64,000 nt of DNA from positions 620,001 through 684,000 of the forward strand of contig NZ_CP034145.1 in the NCBI RefSeq assembly GCF_003856835.1. The letters are read 5' to 3'. Source of the stretch: Haloplanus aerogenes (GTDB taxonomy: Archaea > Halobacteriota > Halobacteria > Halobacteriales > Haloferacaceae). Below, in pieces: positions 23,362 through 32,476 of the stretch. Every line of letters begins with the position of its first letter. Within the stretch, counting starts at the first letter, position 1. The translations under genes were made by a program, and so were the position numbers. The notes below the pieces were generated by a model that saw nothing but the letters and a program-made list of their open reading frames with translations, searched no databases and was not told the origin of the DNA.

Positions 23362-24660
23362 TCAGGCGAAGTCGCCGTAGGTCGGGCGCTCCCGGTCGCC
23401 CGGGAAGTCGTCGACGGGCGCGGTAGTCTGGTCGCCGCTTTCCATCGCCTTGATCGTCACCTCGCCGTTCTCCAGGTCACGCTCGCCGACGATGACGACC
23501 GTCTCGGCGTTGACGCCGTCGGCGTAGGACATCTGTGCGCCGAAGCTCCGCCCCGCGAGGTCCGTCTCGACGACGTGGCCCCGGTCGCGCAGGTCGCGCG
23601 CCACCCGCGCCGCCGTGGCACGCGTGTCGCCCACCGAGAGGACGTAGTAGTCCGTCGAGAGCGCCTCCTCGGGCCAGACGCCCGCCCGCTGGAGGAGCAA
23701 GGAGAGCGTGGCGTGGCCGGGGGCGACGCCGACGGCGGGGGTGGGCTGGCCGCCGTAGCTCTCGATCAGGTCGTCGTACCGCCCGCCGCCGAAGACGGCG
23801 CGGGACACCTCGCCCTGCGTGTCGAAACACTCGAAGACGGTGCCCGTGTAGTAGTCGAGTCCGCGGGCCGTCTCCAGCGAAACGGTGCAGTAGTCGCGGA
23901 CGCCGAAGTCGTCGGCGGCGTCGAGGACGTTCTGGAGGTTGGTCACCGCCGTCGCTACCTCGTCGGTGCCCGCGAAATCCGTCAGTTCGCTCAAGTCATC
24001 GGTTGTCAGCAGGTTATCGAACTGCTCGGCCTGATCGTAGGCGAGGCCAGCCTCGTGGAGCAGGTCGTAATACTGGGCGGGGTCGATCTTCTCGGACTTG
24101 TCGACGGCACGGATCGCGTCTCGAACACTCACGTCCGTGTCGAACGCCCGCAGGAGGCCGCCGAGGATGTCGCGGTGGGAGACGCGGAACTCGAAGTCCG
24201 AGCCCTCCAGCCCGAGTGCCGTCAGCGCGTCCGCCGCGTAGGCCAGAATCTCGGCGTCAGCCTCGGGTTCCGCGGACCCGAACACGTCGACGTTGGTCTG
24301 GTAGAACTCGCGGAAGCGCCCCTGCTGGACCTGCTCGTACCGCCAGAACGGCCGGGTCGACATCCACTTGATCGGCTTCTGGAGTTCCTGCCCCTTCGCG
24401 ACGACCATCCGCGCCACCGTCGGCGTCAGTTCCGGCGTCATGGCGACGTGGCGGCCGCCCTTGTCCTCGAAGGCGTACAGTTCCTCGACGATCTCCTCGC
24501 CGCTCTTGTCCGTGTAGAGGTCGACGGCCTCCAGCGCCGGCGTTCCGATCTCTCGGAAGCCGTACTGCCGGGCCGTCTCCTCCAGTACGTCGGCCACGGC
24601 CCGCCGAGCGGCCATCTCCTCGGGGTAGAAGTCGCGGAACCCCTTGAGTCGGTCGTACAT
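23362..24660 (-). CDS. hisS: Histidyl-tRNA synthetase
   Basis: This 432-residue class II synthetase starts MYDRLKGFRDFYPEEM. It has class II motif 2 (FRYEQ-like FWRYEQVQQGRFREFYQ near residue 110), the histidine-specific LETARGLDYYTGTVFE segment near residue 265 and motif 3 (GVAPGHATL-like, near 325), followed by the anticodon-binding domain. The frame is open for 54 codons upstream of ATG 24660, but that stretch is Arg-rich and unconserved. Confidence 0.95.
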   Translation of the reverse strand: MYDRLKGFRDFYPEEMAARRAVADVLEETARQYGFREIGTPALEAVDLYTDKSGEEIVEELYAFEDKGGRHVAMTPELTPTVARMVVAKGQELQKPIKWMSTRPFWRYEQVQQGRFREFYQTNVDVFGSAEPEADAEILAYAADALTALGLEGSDFEFRVSHRDILGGLLRAFDTDVSVRDAIRAVDKSEKIDPAQYYDLLHEAGLAYDQAEQFDNLLTTDDLSELTDFAGTDEVATAVTNLQNVLDAADDFGVRDYCTVSLETARGLDYYTGTVFECFDTQGEVSRAVFGGGRYDDLIESYGGQPTPAVGVAPGHATLSLLLQRAGVWPEEALSTDYYVLSVGDTRATAARVARDLRDRGHVVETDLAGRSFGAQMSYADGVNAETVVIVGERDLENGEVTIKAMESGDQTTAPVDDFPGDRERPTYGDFA

Positions 24661-24769
24661 ACCGCGTCGTCGGCGCCGGCCGCGCTTGAAACCTGCCCTT
24701 TCAGTATCGCTACCGGAAGCCCTTGCTCCCACACGGAGATTGAGACACTTCCCCGGTGATTCGTCCGGC

Positions 24770-25726
24770 ATGTCCCTCGTTTCGGCGTTCACCTCGGCCA
24801 TCCTTCCCATCGTGTCGGTCATGGCTCTGGGCTATCTCCTCGCCTCGGTCCTCGACGTGGCGGTCGACCCCCTGAACACCGTCGCGCTCTATCTGTTCCT
24901 CCCCGCGCTCATCTTCCACAGCATCGTCACGACGACGCTCTCCGGCGGCACCGTCGCGCGCATCTTCGCCGGCGTCGGCCTCTTCGTCGTCGCCACGATG
25001 GGCCTCACCGAACTCGTCGACCGGTTGCTGGGCGTTCCCGAACCCTACCGGAGCGCAGACGTGTTGGCGGGGGCGCTCCCCAACGCCGGCTTCTACGGCA
25101 TCCCGCTCGCCGAGTTCGCGTTCGGTGACGTGGGGCGGACGACCGCCGTCATCTACATCACCGCACAGGCGTTTCTGATGTACACCCTCGGCATCTACGT
25201 CGCCTCCCGCGGCGGCGGCGAGGCGGGCATCGGCGCCGTGAAGGAGATTTTCCGCCTGCCACTGGTGTACGCCATCTTCGCCGCCGGCATCGTCCGCTTT
25301 CTCGGCGTCGCACCCCCGACCGACGGCACCTTCATGTCCACTACCCGCCTCGTCGGCGACGCCTCCATCCCCCTGATGCTCGTCATCGTCGGGATTCAGC
25401 TCTACGGGCTGGAGTACGGCAACGTCAGCCGGGTGATCCGGCCGTCAGCCGTCAAACTCGTCCTCGCGCCGCTCGCCGGTCTCGCCGTCGCCCTCGGCCT
25501 CGGGAAGTTCGGCGACCCCGCCGTCGCTCGCGTGTTCGTCCTGCTCTGTGCGACGCCCGTCGCGCTCATCCCCCTCGCGCTCACCCTCTCCTACAGCGAC
25601 GTCGCGGCGCGCGAGGGCCTCTCCGCCTCGGAGTATCTCACCATGACCATCTTCGTGACGACCATCGCGAGCGTGCCCGTGCTGACCGTCCTGATCACGC
25701 TGCTTCGGAACGGCGCCGTGTTGTGA
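24770..25726 (+). CDS. AEC family (auxin efflux carrier-like) transporter
   Basis: This 318-residue membrane protein has about ten transmembrane helices and the AEC-family signatures LYLFLPALIFHSI near residue 42 and LAGALPNAGFYGIPL near residue 100. Archaeal and bacterial members export organic acids or unknown anions. The substrate cannot be inferred. It is divergent from hisS; ATG 24770 follows an unconserved Arg-rich open stretch that overlaps the hisS start. Confidence 0.85.
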   Translation: MSLVSAFTSAILPIVSVMALGYLLASVLDVAVDPLNTVALYLFLPALIFHSIVTTTLSGGTVARIFAGVGLFVVATMGLTELVDRLLGVPEPYRSADVLAGALPNAGFYGIPLAEFAFGDVGRTTAVIYITAQAFLMYTLGIYVASRGGGEAGIGAVKEIFRLPLVYAIFAAGIVRFLGVAPPTDGTFMSTTRLVGDASIPLMLVIVGIQLYGLEYGNVSRVIRPSAVKLVLAPLAGLAVALGLGKFGDPAVARVFVLLCATPVALIPLALTLSYSDVAAREGLSASEYLTMTIFVTTIASVPVLTVLITLLRNGAVL

Positions 25727-25766
25727 TGGGTGAACGTTTTTGCCCGTCCGGTCACCTTCGACGTAC

Positions 25767-26522
25767 ATGGCTACGTCGAGGGCGACCGTCCGCGGGTCGA
25801 TCAGGGGTATGGGCCAGCGAGCCAATCCGGCCTTCGCCGTCGGCGCCGTCGCCGTCCCCGCTGCCGCCCTCGTCTACGCCCTCCTCTTCGCCCCCGTCGT
25901 CCACCACATCTACGTTCACGTGATGGCCGGGGTGCTGTGGACGGGCATCGACCTCTTCATGGCCATCGTCCTCGGGCCAGTTCTCGGCGGCCTGTCCGTC
26001 GAGGAACGCGCCAGCGTCTTCCAGCGTTTCACGCCGAAGATGGCCTTCCTCATGCCGTCGCTCGCCCTCGTGACCATCGTCGGCGGCGTCACTCTCGCCG
26101 AGCGACTGGGCGTCTTCCCCCACGCCCAGCCCTGGATCGCCCTCCTCACGCTCGCGACGACCGTTCCCGCGCTCCTCCTCATCGGCTGGCAGTTCGACGC
26201 GCTCGACGATCCGCGGTGGCTGGCCGCCTTCGCCATCGCCCTTCTCGGCGGCGGCGCCTACCTCGCCGTCACCGCCAACGCCTTCGGGATGACGAGTCCG
26301 ACTATCCTCCTCGCGCTCGCCATCGTCACCGTCCTCTCGGTCCTCGGGTTCGGCGTCCTCCTCCCCGGCGAGGTGCGTATCTACCGCCAGTTGGCGGCCG
26401 GCGACCCCGACCCCAACGTGATCAGCCGGATCGGGATGCGAAACGCGCGGCTGAGCGGCCTGCAGGGCCTGTTCCAGCTCGCCATCGTCGTCGTGATGGT
26501 GTATCTGCGGTGGGGGGCGTAG
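25767..26522 (+). CDS. Multi-pass membrane protein of unknown function
   Basis: This protein of about 251 residues has roughly seven hydrophobic helices, with a conserved-looking HHIYVHVMAGVLWTGIDLFMAIVLGPVLG in the second and third (shown only in part elsewhere), reminiscent of small haem- or copper-associated membrane proteins (DUF2269/CopD-like), but that is a weak likeness. A CGTTTTTGCC box is centred about 28 nt before ATG 25767, supporting this start; ATG 25809 is an alternative. It converges with the DUF3592 gene 10 nt away. Confidence 0.65.
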   Translation: MATSRATVRGSIRGMGQRANPAFAVGAVAVPAAALVYALLFAPVVHHIYVHVMAGVLWTGIDLFMAIVLGPVLGGLSVEERASVFQRFTPKMAFLMPSLALVTIVGGVTLAERLGVFPHAQPWIALLTLATTVPALLLIGWQFDALDDPRWLAAFAIALLGGGAYLAVTANAFGMTSPTILLALAIVTVLSVLGFGVLLPGEVRIYRQLAAGDPDPNVISRIGMRNARLSGLQGLFQLAIVVVMVYLRWGA

Positions 26523-26532
26523 GGCCGCGCGG

Positions 26533-26991
26533 TCACGTGAGCGCCGACCGTCCCCCGGCCACGACGAACAGCGCGCCGACGCCGATCAGCAGGAACGGCT
26601 TGTTGGAGCTCTCGCGCTGGAGATACCCCTTCGCCGGCGAGTCGGTCGGAACGTACACCGTCACGGTGTCGCCCGCGTCGTACCCCTCCAGTTCGGCTCT
26701 GGCCGCGCTCTCGGTGTCGAACTCTCTCGCGAGCGTCCCGGGATACACGTTCGAGGCGGTGTAGGTCTCCCCCTCGTAGGTGTAGTTGAACGTCGCCTGC
26801 GGGGTGTAGGAGACGCCTTTCGTCGAGTGTTTCTCGATGGACGTTGACGTAATGGTCCCCTCGACCGTCTCGGCGGAGGAGAGCGCTGCCGACTGCGTAC
26901 TGTAACTGTACGCGCCGAAGCCGATCGACGCGAGACCGATCAACAGCGTGAGGGCGATGCCGACTCGCCCGGAGGGCCCGTTGATCTCCAT
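26533..26991 (-). CDS. DUF3592 domain membrane protein
   Basis: This 152-residue protein has one N-terminal helix (VGIALTLLIGLASIGFGAYSY), an extracellular DUF3592 domain (about 35-125) with the typical TYTASNVYPG and GDTVTVYVPTDSPAKGYL segments, and a C-terminal helix (PFLLIGVGALFVVAGG). Members of this family are found widely at cell surfaces, with no known activity. The gene is divergent from pgi. Confidence 0.82.
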   Translation of the reverse strand: MEINGPSGRVGIALTLLIGLASIGFGAYSYSTQSAALSSAETVEGTITSTSIEKHSTKGVSYTPQATFNYTYEGETYTASNVYPGTLAREFDTESAARAELEGYDAGDTVTVYVPTDSPAKGYLQRESSNKPFLLIGVGALFVVAGGRSALT

Positions 26992-27107
26992 ACGCGACGC
27001 GAACCACGCCGCCCCTGTTAAAACCCGGTCCAGCGCGTCGCGTGCGGACGCCGGCTGCCAGCGACGAACGGGAAACCGTTTTGCCGGCGCGCGTCCCCGC
27101 TCTCCCC

Positions 27108-28394
27108 ATGTACGTCGACCTCGGCAACGCGCTCGACGCCGAACCGCGCCTCACCCGCGAGGCGCTGGATCGTCTGGACGAGCGCGTCGCCGACGCCCAC
27201 GAACGCATCGCTCGCGGCCGCGCCGACGCCGACCACGGCTACGCGGCGCTGAACCTCCCCGACACCGCCGACCCCGACGCCGTCTACGCGGCGGTCGACC
27301 CCTTCGACGATCCACAGGCCGTCCTCACCGTCGGCATCGGCGGCAGCGCCCTCGGCGCCGCGACGCTCACGGAGGCGGTCGGGTCGGGTATCGACCACTA
27401 CATCCTCGACAACGTCGACCCCGCGCACGTCGACGCCCTCCTCGACTCCCTGCCGCTCGCCGACACCGTCGTTCACGTCGTCTCCCGGTCGGGGACGACG
27501 GCGGAGACGCTGGCGAACTTCCTCGTCGTCCGCGACGCGATGGATCGGGCTGGGGTCGACTGGACCGAGCGGACGCTGGTCACGACGGGCGAGTCGGGCA
27601 ACCTCCGGAACCTCGCGGACCGCCACGACCTGCCCGCCCTCGACGTGCCCGCGGGCGTCCCCGGCCGCTTCTCCGCCCTCTCGACCGTCGCGCTCCCCGT
27701 CGCCGCGCTCGCCGGCGCCGACCTCGACGCCCTCCTCGACGGTGCTCGGTCCGAGGCCGACGCGCTCGCCGGGTCGCTGTTCGAGTCGCCAGCCTACGCC
27801 TACGGCGCCGCCTGCTACGCGCTCGAACGCCGCGGTGCCGGCGTCAACGCCGTCATGCCCTACGCCGAGTCGCTCGAATACTTCGCGGAGTGGTTCGCGC
27901 AACTGTGGGCCGAGAGTCTGGGCAAGGACGCCGTCGGCCAGACGCCGGCCCGCGCGCTCGGCGCGACGGACCAGCACTCCCAGCTCCAGCTCTACCGCGC
28001 CGGCCCGCGCGACAAACTCGTGACGCTCGTCCGGCCGCGCGAGCGCCCCGACGTGTCCATCCCCGAGACGGCCCTCGACGGTCTCGCCTACCTCGGCGGC
28101 GGGAGCCTCGGTGAACTACTGGACGCGGAGTTCGAGGCGACGGAGGCCAGCCTCGCCGCCGCGAACTGCCCGAACGTCCGTATCGAAGTCGACCGGATCG
28201 ACGAGCGTGGCGTTGGCGAACTCCTCTACGGGATGGAGGCTGCCTGCGTGCTGTACGGCGAACTCGCCGGCGTCGAGACGTTCACCCAGCCCGCGGTGGA
28301 GTGGGGCAAACGCGCCGCACGCGGCCTGCTCGGCGGCGGCGACTTCGAGGAGGCCGAGGCGGTGGGCGAGAAACGGCGCTTGCTCATCGACTGA
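27108..28394 (+). CDS. pgi: Glucose-6-phosphate isomerase
   Basis: This 428-residue PGI interconverts glucose 6-phosphate and fructose 6-phosphate. Family motifs include VLTVGIGGSALGAATL, VSRSGTTAETLANF for phosphate binding, QLWAESLGKDAVGQTPARALGATDQHSQLQLY, and a C-terminal catalytic-lysine region (QPAVEWGKRAAR). The start at ATG 27108 (MYVDLGNAL) fits haloarchaeal homologues. The CPBP protease gene follows 29 nt later and may be co-transcribed. Confidence 0.94.
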   Translation: MYVDLGNALDAEPRLTREALDRLDERVADAHERIARGRADADHGYAALNLPDTADPDAVYAAVDPFDDPQAVLTVGIGGSALGAATLTEAVGSGIDHYILDNVDPAHVDALLDSLPLADTVVHVVSRSGTTAETLANFLVVRDAMDRAGVDWTERTLVTTGESGNLRNLADRHDLPALDVPAGVPGRFSALSTVALPVAALAGADLDALLDGARSEADALAGSLFESPAYAYGAACYALERRGAGVNAVMPYAESLEYFAEWFAQLWAESLGKDAVGQTPARALGATDQHSQLQLYRAGPRDKLVTLVRPRERPDVSIPETALDGLAYLGGGSLGELLDAEFEATEASLAAANCPNVRIEVDRIDERGVGELLYGMEAACVLYGELAGVETFTQPAVEWGKRAARGLLGGGDFEEAEAVGEKRRLLID

Positions 28395-28423
28395 TACTTA
28401 CTTCCGGGGCGACTCCCTCCCGT

Positions 28424-29359
28424 ATGGTCAACGAACTCGCCGCCGCGGCGATGCTCCACCTGCTCGGTGGGATGGTCCTCGCGACCCTCGTCCACCAGGA
28501 CGCGTCGCTCCGGGGCCACGACCAGCCGATGGCGCTCGCCGCCGGGACGCTCGTCCTCGGCCTCGTCGGCGCCATCGGTTACTACGTCTTCCGGGAGCGA
28601 ATCGGTGATCTGCCCCCGGACGCCGACCGGGTTCGGGCGCCGATCGGCACTCGGCTGTGGGACCTCCTCCGGGGTATCCTCCTGATCGTCGGTGCCTTCC
28701 TCTCTGCGGTCGCCATCGTCGGCCTCGGAGTGAACGCGCTCGTTGGTGTGGGCGTCCTCGAACGCGGCACCCTCCAGTACCGGGTCGTGGCGTCGGTCCT
28801 CCAGTTCGTCGGCTTCGGCGTCGCCGTCGCCGCCTACCTCGCCATCACTCGCGACTGGGACCTCGTGCAGATCCGGCTCCCGACGCTCCGGAGCCTCGGC
28901 CTGATCGTCGTCGGCGTCGTCGCCCTCGTCCTCGCGCAACTGGCTATCGCTCGTCTGCTGGCCGTCCTCGGCATCACGGTCGCTCAGAATCAGGTCGTCG
29001 TCACCGGGCAGCAGGACCCGCGGTACTTCCTCTATATGATCCCCGTCGCCATCCTGCTGGTCGGGCCGTTCGAGGAACTGGTCTTCCGCGGCGGCGTGCA
29101 GGGCATCCTCCGGCGGACCTGGGGCCCCTCGGTCGCCATCGTCGTCGCGAGCGTCCTGTTCGGCCTCGTCCACTGGGTCGCGCTCACGGGTGGCGGCGGC
29201 TCTCGAATCCCCTACGTCACCGTCGCGGCGACGCTCGGTCTCGTCCTCGGTTACCTCTACGAGCGGAGCCGCAACCTCGTCGTTCCCGCGGTGGTCCACG
29301 GTCTCTACAACACCGTCCTCTTCGGCGCGCAGTACCTCACGGCGACGGGGATGGTCTAA
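28424..29359 (+). CDS. CPBP family intramembrane metalloprotease
   Basis: This 311-residue protein has about eight transmembrane helices and the three CPBP (CAAX protease/Abi) motifs: EELVFRGG (near residue 217), FGLVHW (near 246) and HGLYNT near the C-terminus. Homologues process prenylated proteins or confer bacteriocin immunity; haloarchaeal substrates are unknown. It shares 4 nt (CTAA) with the stop of the convergent coiled-coil gene. Confidence 0.88.
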   Translation: MVNELAAAAMLHLLGGMVLATLVHQDASLRGHDQPMALAAGTLVLGLVGAIGYYVFRERIGDLPPDADRVRAPIGTRLWDLLRGILLIVGAFLSAVAIVGLGVNALVGVGVLERGTLQYRVVASVLQFVGFGVAVAAYLAITRDWDLVQIRLPTLRSLGLIVVGVVALVLAQLAIARLLAVLGITVAQNQVVVTGQQDPRYFLYMIPVAILLVGPFEELVFRGGVQGILRRTWGPSVAIVVASVLFGLVHWVALTGGGGSRIPYVTVAATLGLVLGYLYERSRNLVVPAVVHGLYNTVLFGAQYLTATGMV

Positions 29360-30330
29360 CGAACCTCGATCCCGAGTTCGTCGAACTGCGACTGCACGAG
29401 GCCCTCGACGGCGGCCCAGTCGACGGGCGGTTCGTGCTCGTCCAACGTCGACTCGAAGTCGTCGAGCGAGTCGGCCACCGCCTCGCGTTTCCGCTCGAAC
29501 CCTTCCACCTCGACCGTGGCGGCGTCGAGTCGCTTCGAACACTCCTCGTGGCGTTCCTCCAGCGCGTCGAGTTGGTCGCGGAGGGCGGTCAGTTCGGCCT
29601 CGTAGTCACCCTCCTGTCGCTCCAGCCACGTTTCGAGTTCCGCGATGTCCGACCGGAGTTCGTCGAAGACGAGCGTCATCATGCGCTGGAGGTGGTACGC
29701 CGCGAGCCACGCGTCGAACGGGTCGGTCGTGCCGGTCCGTCCCGTTTCGAGACGCGCGAGGAGCCCGTCCGTGTTGTCGAGATACCGTTCGAACCCCTCG
29801 ATTTCCTCGTCGAGGTCGTCGATCCGCGCCGCAGGGTCGTCCAGCCACGTCTCGAACATGTCGAACTCCTCGTCGAGGTGGTGGAGGCCGTGTGCGACTT
29901 CGTGGATCTGCCCCTGCGACTGCCGCAGTCGTTCGGCGGCCTCGTAGCACGCGACGGGCGAATTGGGTCGCTTCGCCGTCTCGTCCAGCCGATCGGCTGC
30001 GGCCGAGAGATCCGACCGCATGCCGTCGAGGTGGCCCTCGTACTCGTCGAATCTGGCCTGAACCTGATTCCCCTCGCGGTCGACCGGATCGAGCGACGCA
30101 CGAATCTCGTCGAGACGGGTGGCCGCCGCGTCGACGTCCTCGACCGTCGACCGGTGCGTCTCCCGACACGTCCGGTGCCAGTCGACGATGGCGTCGACCG
30201 TGAGCCGTCCGTCCTCGGCGTGGTCTTCGATGGCGGCCAGTACGTGTTCGGCGGCGTCGATGTCGTCGCGTGCCGCGACCCGTTCGCGGACGGTCGCGAC
30301 CTCGAACGCCCGGTCTCGTTCGTCGCTCAT
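29356..30330 (-). CDS. Soluble coiled-coil protein, haloarchaeal, unknown function
   Basis: This 324-residue acidic protein is almost wholly helical, with heptad-like Leu/Ala spacing through residues 60-300 (for example LDDLDEEIEGFERYLDNTDGLL-like segments) and no transmembrane helix. It recalls cytoplasmic signalling or scaffold coiled coils; related haloarchaeal proteins are sometimes labelled halo transducer protein, but I see no MCP signalling tip or HAMP domain. ATG 30330 is chosen; the open frame upstream overlaps the divergent idi promoter and is unconserved. Confidence 0.65.
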   Translation of the reverse strand: MSDERDRAFEVATVRERVAARDDIDAAEHVLAAIEDHAEDGRLTVDAIVDWHRTCRETHRSTVEDVDAAATRLDEIRASLDPVDREGNQVQARFDEYEGHLDGMRSDLSAAADRLDETAKRPNSPVACYEAAERLRQSQGQIHEVAHGLHHLDEEFDMFETWLDDPAARIDDLDEEIEGFERYLDNTDGLLARLETGRTGTTDPFDAWLAAYHLQRMMTLVFDELRSDIAELETWLERQEGDYEAELTALRDQLDALEERHEECSKRLDAATVEVEGFERKREAVADSLDDFESTLDEHEPPVDWAAVEGLVQSQFDELGIEVR

Positions 30331-30427
30331 TGCCGGCCGTTCGAGCGACACGGGTTTAGTCGATTCGAACGCCGCCGTCGGCGCACGCATCGAAGACACC
30401 ATTAGTCTCCCCTCCGACACGCCGGAC

Positions 30428-30991
30428 ATGAGTCCGAATCAGGGGGATGCTGGGGCCCATCCCAACGTCGAACAGGAGGTCATCGCCGTCGACGCCGACG
30501 ACCAAGAGCAGGACACCGTCAACCGCCTCGACGCCCACACGGGCGACGGCATCCGCCACCGTGCCTTCACCGCACTCGTCTTCGACGGCGAGGGGCGTAT
30601 CCTCCTCGGCCAGCGCGCGCCCAACAAACGTCTCTGGGACACCCACTGGGACGGGACCGTCGCCTCCCATCCCCGCCCGGGCCAGACCCAGAAGGAGGCC
30701 ACCCGCGAGCGACTGGTGGACGAACTCGGCGTCACGTCCGACCAGTACAGCGACCTCCGCGTCACGGACAAGTTCGAATACAAGCGCTACTACGAGAACG
30801 CGGGGCTGGAGTGGGAGGTGTGTGCCGTGCTGAAGGTGACGCTCGACGACACGACGCTCGACCCCAATCCGGAGGAAATCGACGGCCGGCTCTGGGTGGA
30901 CTACGATCACCTCCACGAGCATCCGAAGGCGTACCGCCAGCTCCGCCTCTGTCCGTGGTTCGAAATCGCGATGCGTCGGGACTTCGACTGA
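30428..30991 (+). CDS. idi: Isopentenyl-diphosphate delta-isomerase, type I (catalytic Cys missing)
   Basis: This 187-residue Nudix-fold type I IDI interconverts IPP and DMAPP for isoprenoid lipids. By comparison with the E. coli enzyme from memory, the metal ligands are kept (His37, His44, His81, Glu128, Glu130), as are RxxxK residues near 63-68. The catalytic Cys67 of E. coli aligns with Ala79 (VASHP instead of VCGHP). Either the chemistry differs or a type II enzyme elsewhere does the main work. JAMM-protease gene follows 6 nt later, probably co-transcribed. Confidence 0.87.
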   Translation: MSPNQGDAGAHPNVEQEVIAVDADDQEQDTVNRLDAHTGDGIRHRAFTALVFDGEGRILLGQRAPNKRLWDTHWDGTVASHPRPGQTQKEATRERLVDELGVTSDQYSDLRVTDKFEYKRYYENAGLEWEVCAVLKVTLDDTTLDPNPEEIDGRLWVDYDHLHEHPKAYRQLRLCPWFEIAMRRDFD

Positions 30992-30997
30992 TCGGTC

Positions 30998-31432
30998 GTG
31001 ACTTCCGACGACACGCTTCGTCTCGCCGCCGGGGTCCGTGACGCCCTCCTCGACCACGCCCGGGAAGGGGCCGACCGGGAGCCACCGGAAGAGATCTGTG
31101 GCGTCCTCGCCGGCGAACGCGGCCCCCCGGACCGCGTGACCGGTGCCCGGCGCGTCCCGAACGTCGCCGGCCATCCCCGCACCGAGTACGAACTCGACCC
31201 CGCGGCGACGATGGACGCCATCGACCGGATCGAGGACGCACGCGGTGACGCCGTCGGCTTCTATCACTCCCATCCCGAGAGCGAACCGGTGCCGAGCGCG
31301 ACGGACCGCGCCCGCGCGACGTGGGAGGGCTACGTCTATCTCATCGTCTCGCCGCCAGACTCGCTCCGCGCCTACCGCTACACCGGCGCTGGCTTCACCG
31401 AGATGCCGATTCAGGTCGAGAGTTCGGAGTAG
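30998..31432 (+). CDS. JAMM/MPN+ metalloprotease, desampylase-like
   Basis: This 144-residue protein with a GTG start has a complete JAMM zinc site: Glu near 31-32, H90-x-H92, then Ser100-x-x-Asp103. Size and sequence resemble the haloarchaeal desampylase HvJAMM1, which removes ubiquitin-like SAMP modifiers from proteins. The gene follows idi by 6 nt. Its 3' end overlaps the stop of the convergent AIR-synthase-like gene by 22 nt. A candidate SAMP-like substrate lies at 59112-59381. Confidence 0.85.
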   Translation: MTSDDTLRLAAGVRDALLDHAREGADREPPEEICGVLAGERGPPDRVTGARRVPNVAGHPRTEYELDPAATMDAIDRIEDARGDAVGFYHSHPESEPVPSATDRARATWEGYVYLIVSPPDSLRAYRYTGAGFTEMPIQVESSE

Positions 31433-32415
31433 GCCGCCCACGCCGCATCCACGTCGGGCGCCTCGATTCGCTCGCCGTCGACGACGACGCCCTCGCCCTC
31501 GGTGACGCGGCCGACGCGAGCAACCGCTGTGCCCCGATCCTCGAGTGCCGACAGTACCGCGTCGGTCCCCGCCGGATCGACCGTCAGTACGAGCGTCCCC
31601 GATGCCGTGGCGGTCCACGGGTCGATGTCGAGAGCCGAACACGTCGCCGCGACGCCGGGGCGCATCGGCACCCGATCCTGCTCCACCTCGAACCGGACGC
31701 CCGCGCCGGTCGCCATCTCGACGAACGCGCCGTAGAGGCCGCCCTCGGTGGCGTCGTGCATCGCCCTTACCGGCCCCGCGGCCGCTGCCGTCATCGCGTC
31801 GCGGACGCAACTCGCCTCGTCGAGGCGGGCCTGTGCGGTCCGGAGGGTGTCGGCGTCGAGGTCGGTCCGGTCGGGAAAGAGCGTCGTCAACAGGCCCGTC
31901 GTCTCGACGGCCGGCCCGTTCGTCACCAGCAGGTCGTCGCCGGGGCGGGCACCGTCGGGCCGGATCACGTCCGCGGGGTCGCCCACGGCGAGCGCCGTCG
32001 CGCCACCCACCCACGGGAACGAACACCCCTCGTAGCGGGCGGTGTGACCGGTGACGACGCTCACGCCCAGATCGGCGGCTTCGGCGTGCAACCCCTCCCA
32101 CACCGCCGCGAACTCGTCGTCCTCCATCTCCGGTGGCAGCGAGAAGGAGACGGCGAGATGCGAGGGTGGCAGGCCGCTGACCGCCACGTCCGCGAGGACG
32201 ACGTCGAGTGCGAAGCGGCCGGCGCGCTCGAAGCCGAGCGCGGGGAGGACGGAGACGGGGTCGGTGGCGATGGCGACGGCGCGACCGCCCACGTCGAGGA
32301 GGCCGAAGTCGACGCCGGGCGTCGGGCCGAGACGCACGTCGTCGCGGCCGGCGCCCAGTCGCGGGCGGACGTACGTCTCGAAGAACTCCCGGTCGATCTT
32401 TCCGAGGCGTGGCAT
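31411..32415 (-). CDS. AIR-synthase/HypE-like ATP-binding protein
   Basis: This 334-residue protein of the PurM/HypE/ThiL/SelD superfamily begins MPRLGKIDREFFETYV. It has TPGVDFGLLDVGG, a VVTGHTARYEGC segment and MHDATEGGLYGA near residue 222, all typical of the ATP-binding core. HypE ends with a PRxC cysteine used for carbamoyl transfer; this protein ends in YSELST without Cys, and no hydrogenase genes are near, so it is probably not a hydrogenase factor. The reaction is unknown. Confidence 0.8.
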   Translation of the reverse strand: MPRLGKIDREFFETYVRPRLGAGRDDVRLGPTPGVDFGLLDVGGRAVAIATDPVSVLPALGFERAGRFALDVVLADVAVSGLPPSHLAVSFSLPPEMEDDEFAAVWEGLHAEAADLGVSVVTGHTARYEGCSFPWVGGATALAVGDPADVIRPDGARPGDDLLVTNGPAVETTGLLTTLFPDRTDLDADTLRTAQARLDEASCVRDAMTAAAAGPVRAMHDATEGGLYGAFVEMATGAGVRFEVEQDRVPMRPGVAATCSALDIDPWTATASGTLVLTVDPAGTDAVLSALEDRGTAVARVGRVTEGEGVVVDGERIEAPDVDAAWAAYSELST

Positions 32416-32476
32416 ACCGTCGCTCGCCGCCCGCGGGTGAAAGGCGTGGCGAACGAACCGGCGATCCTCGCCGGTC

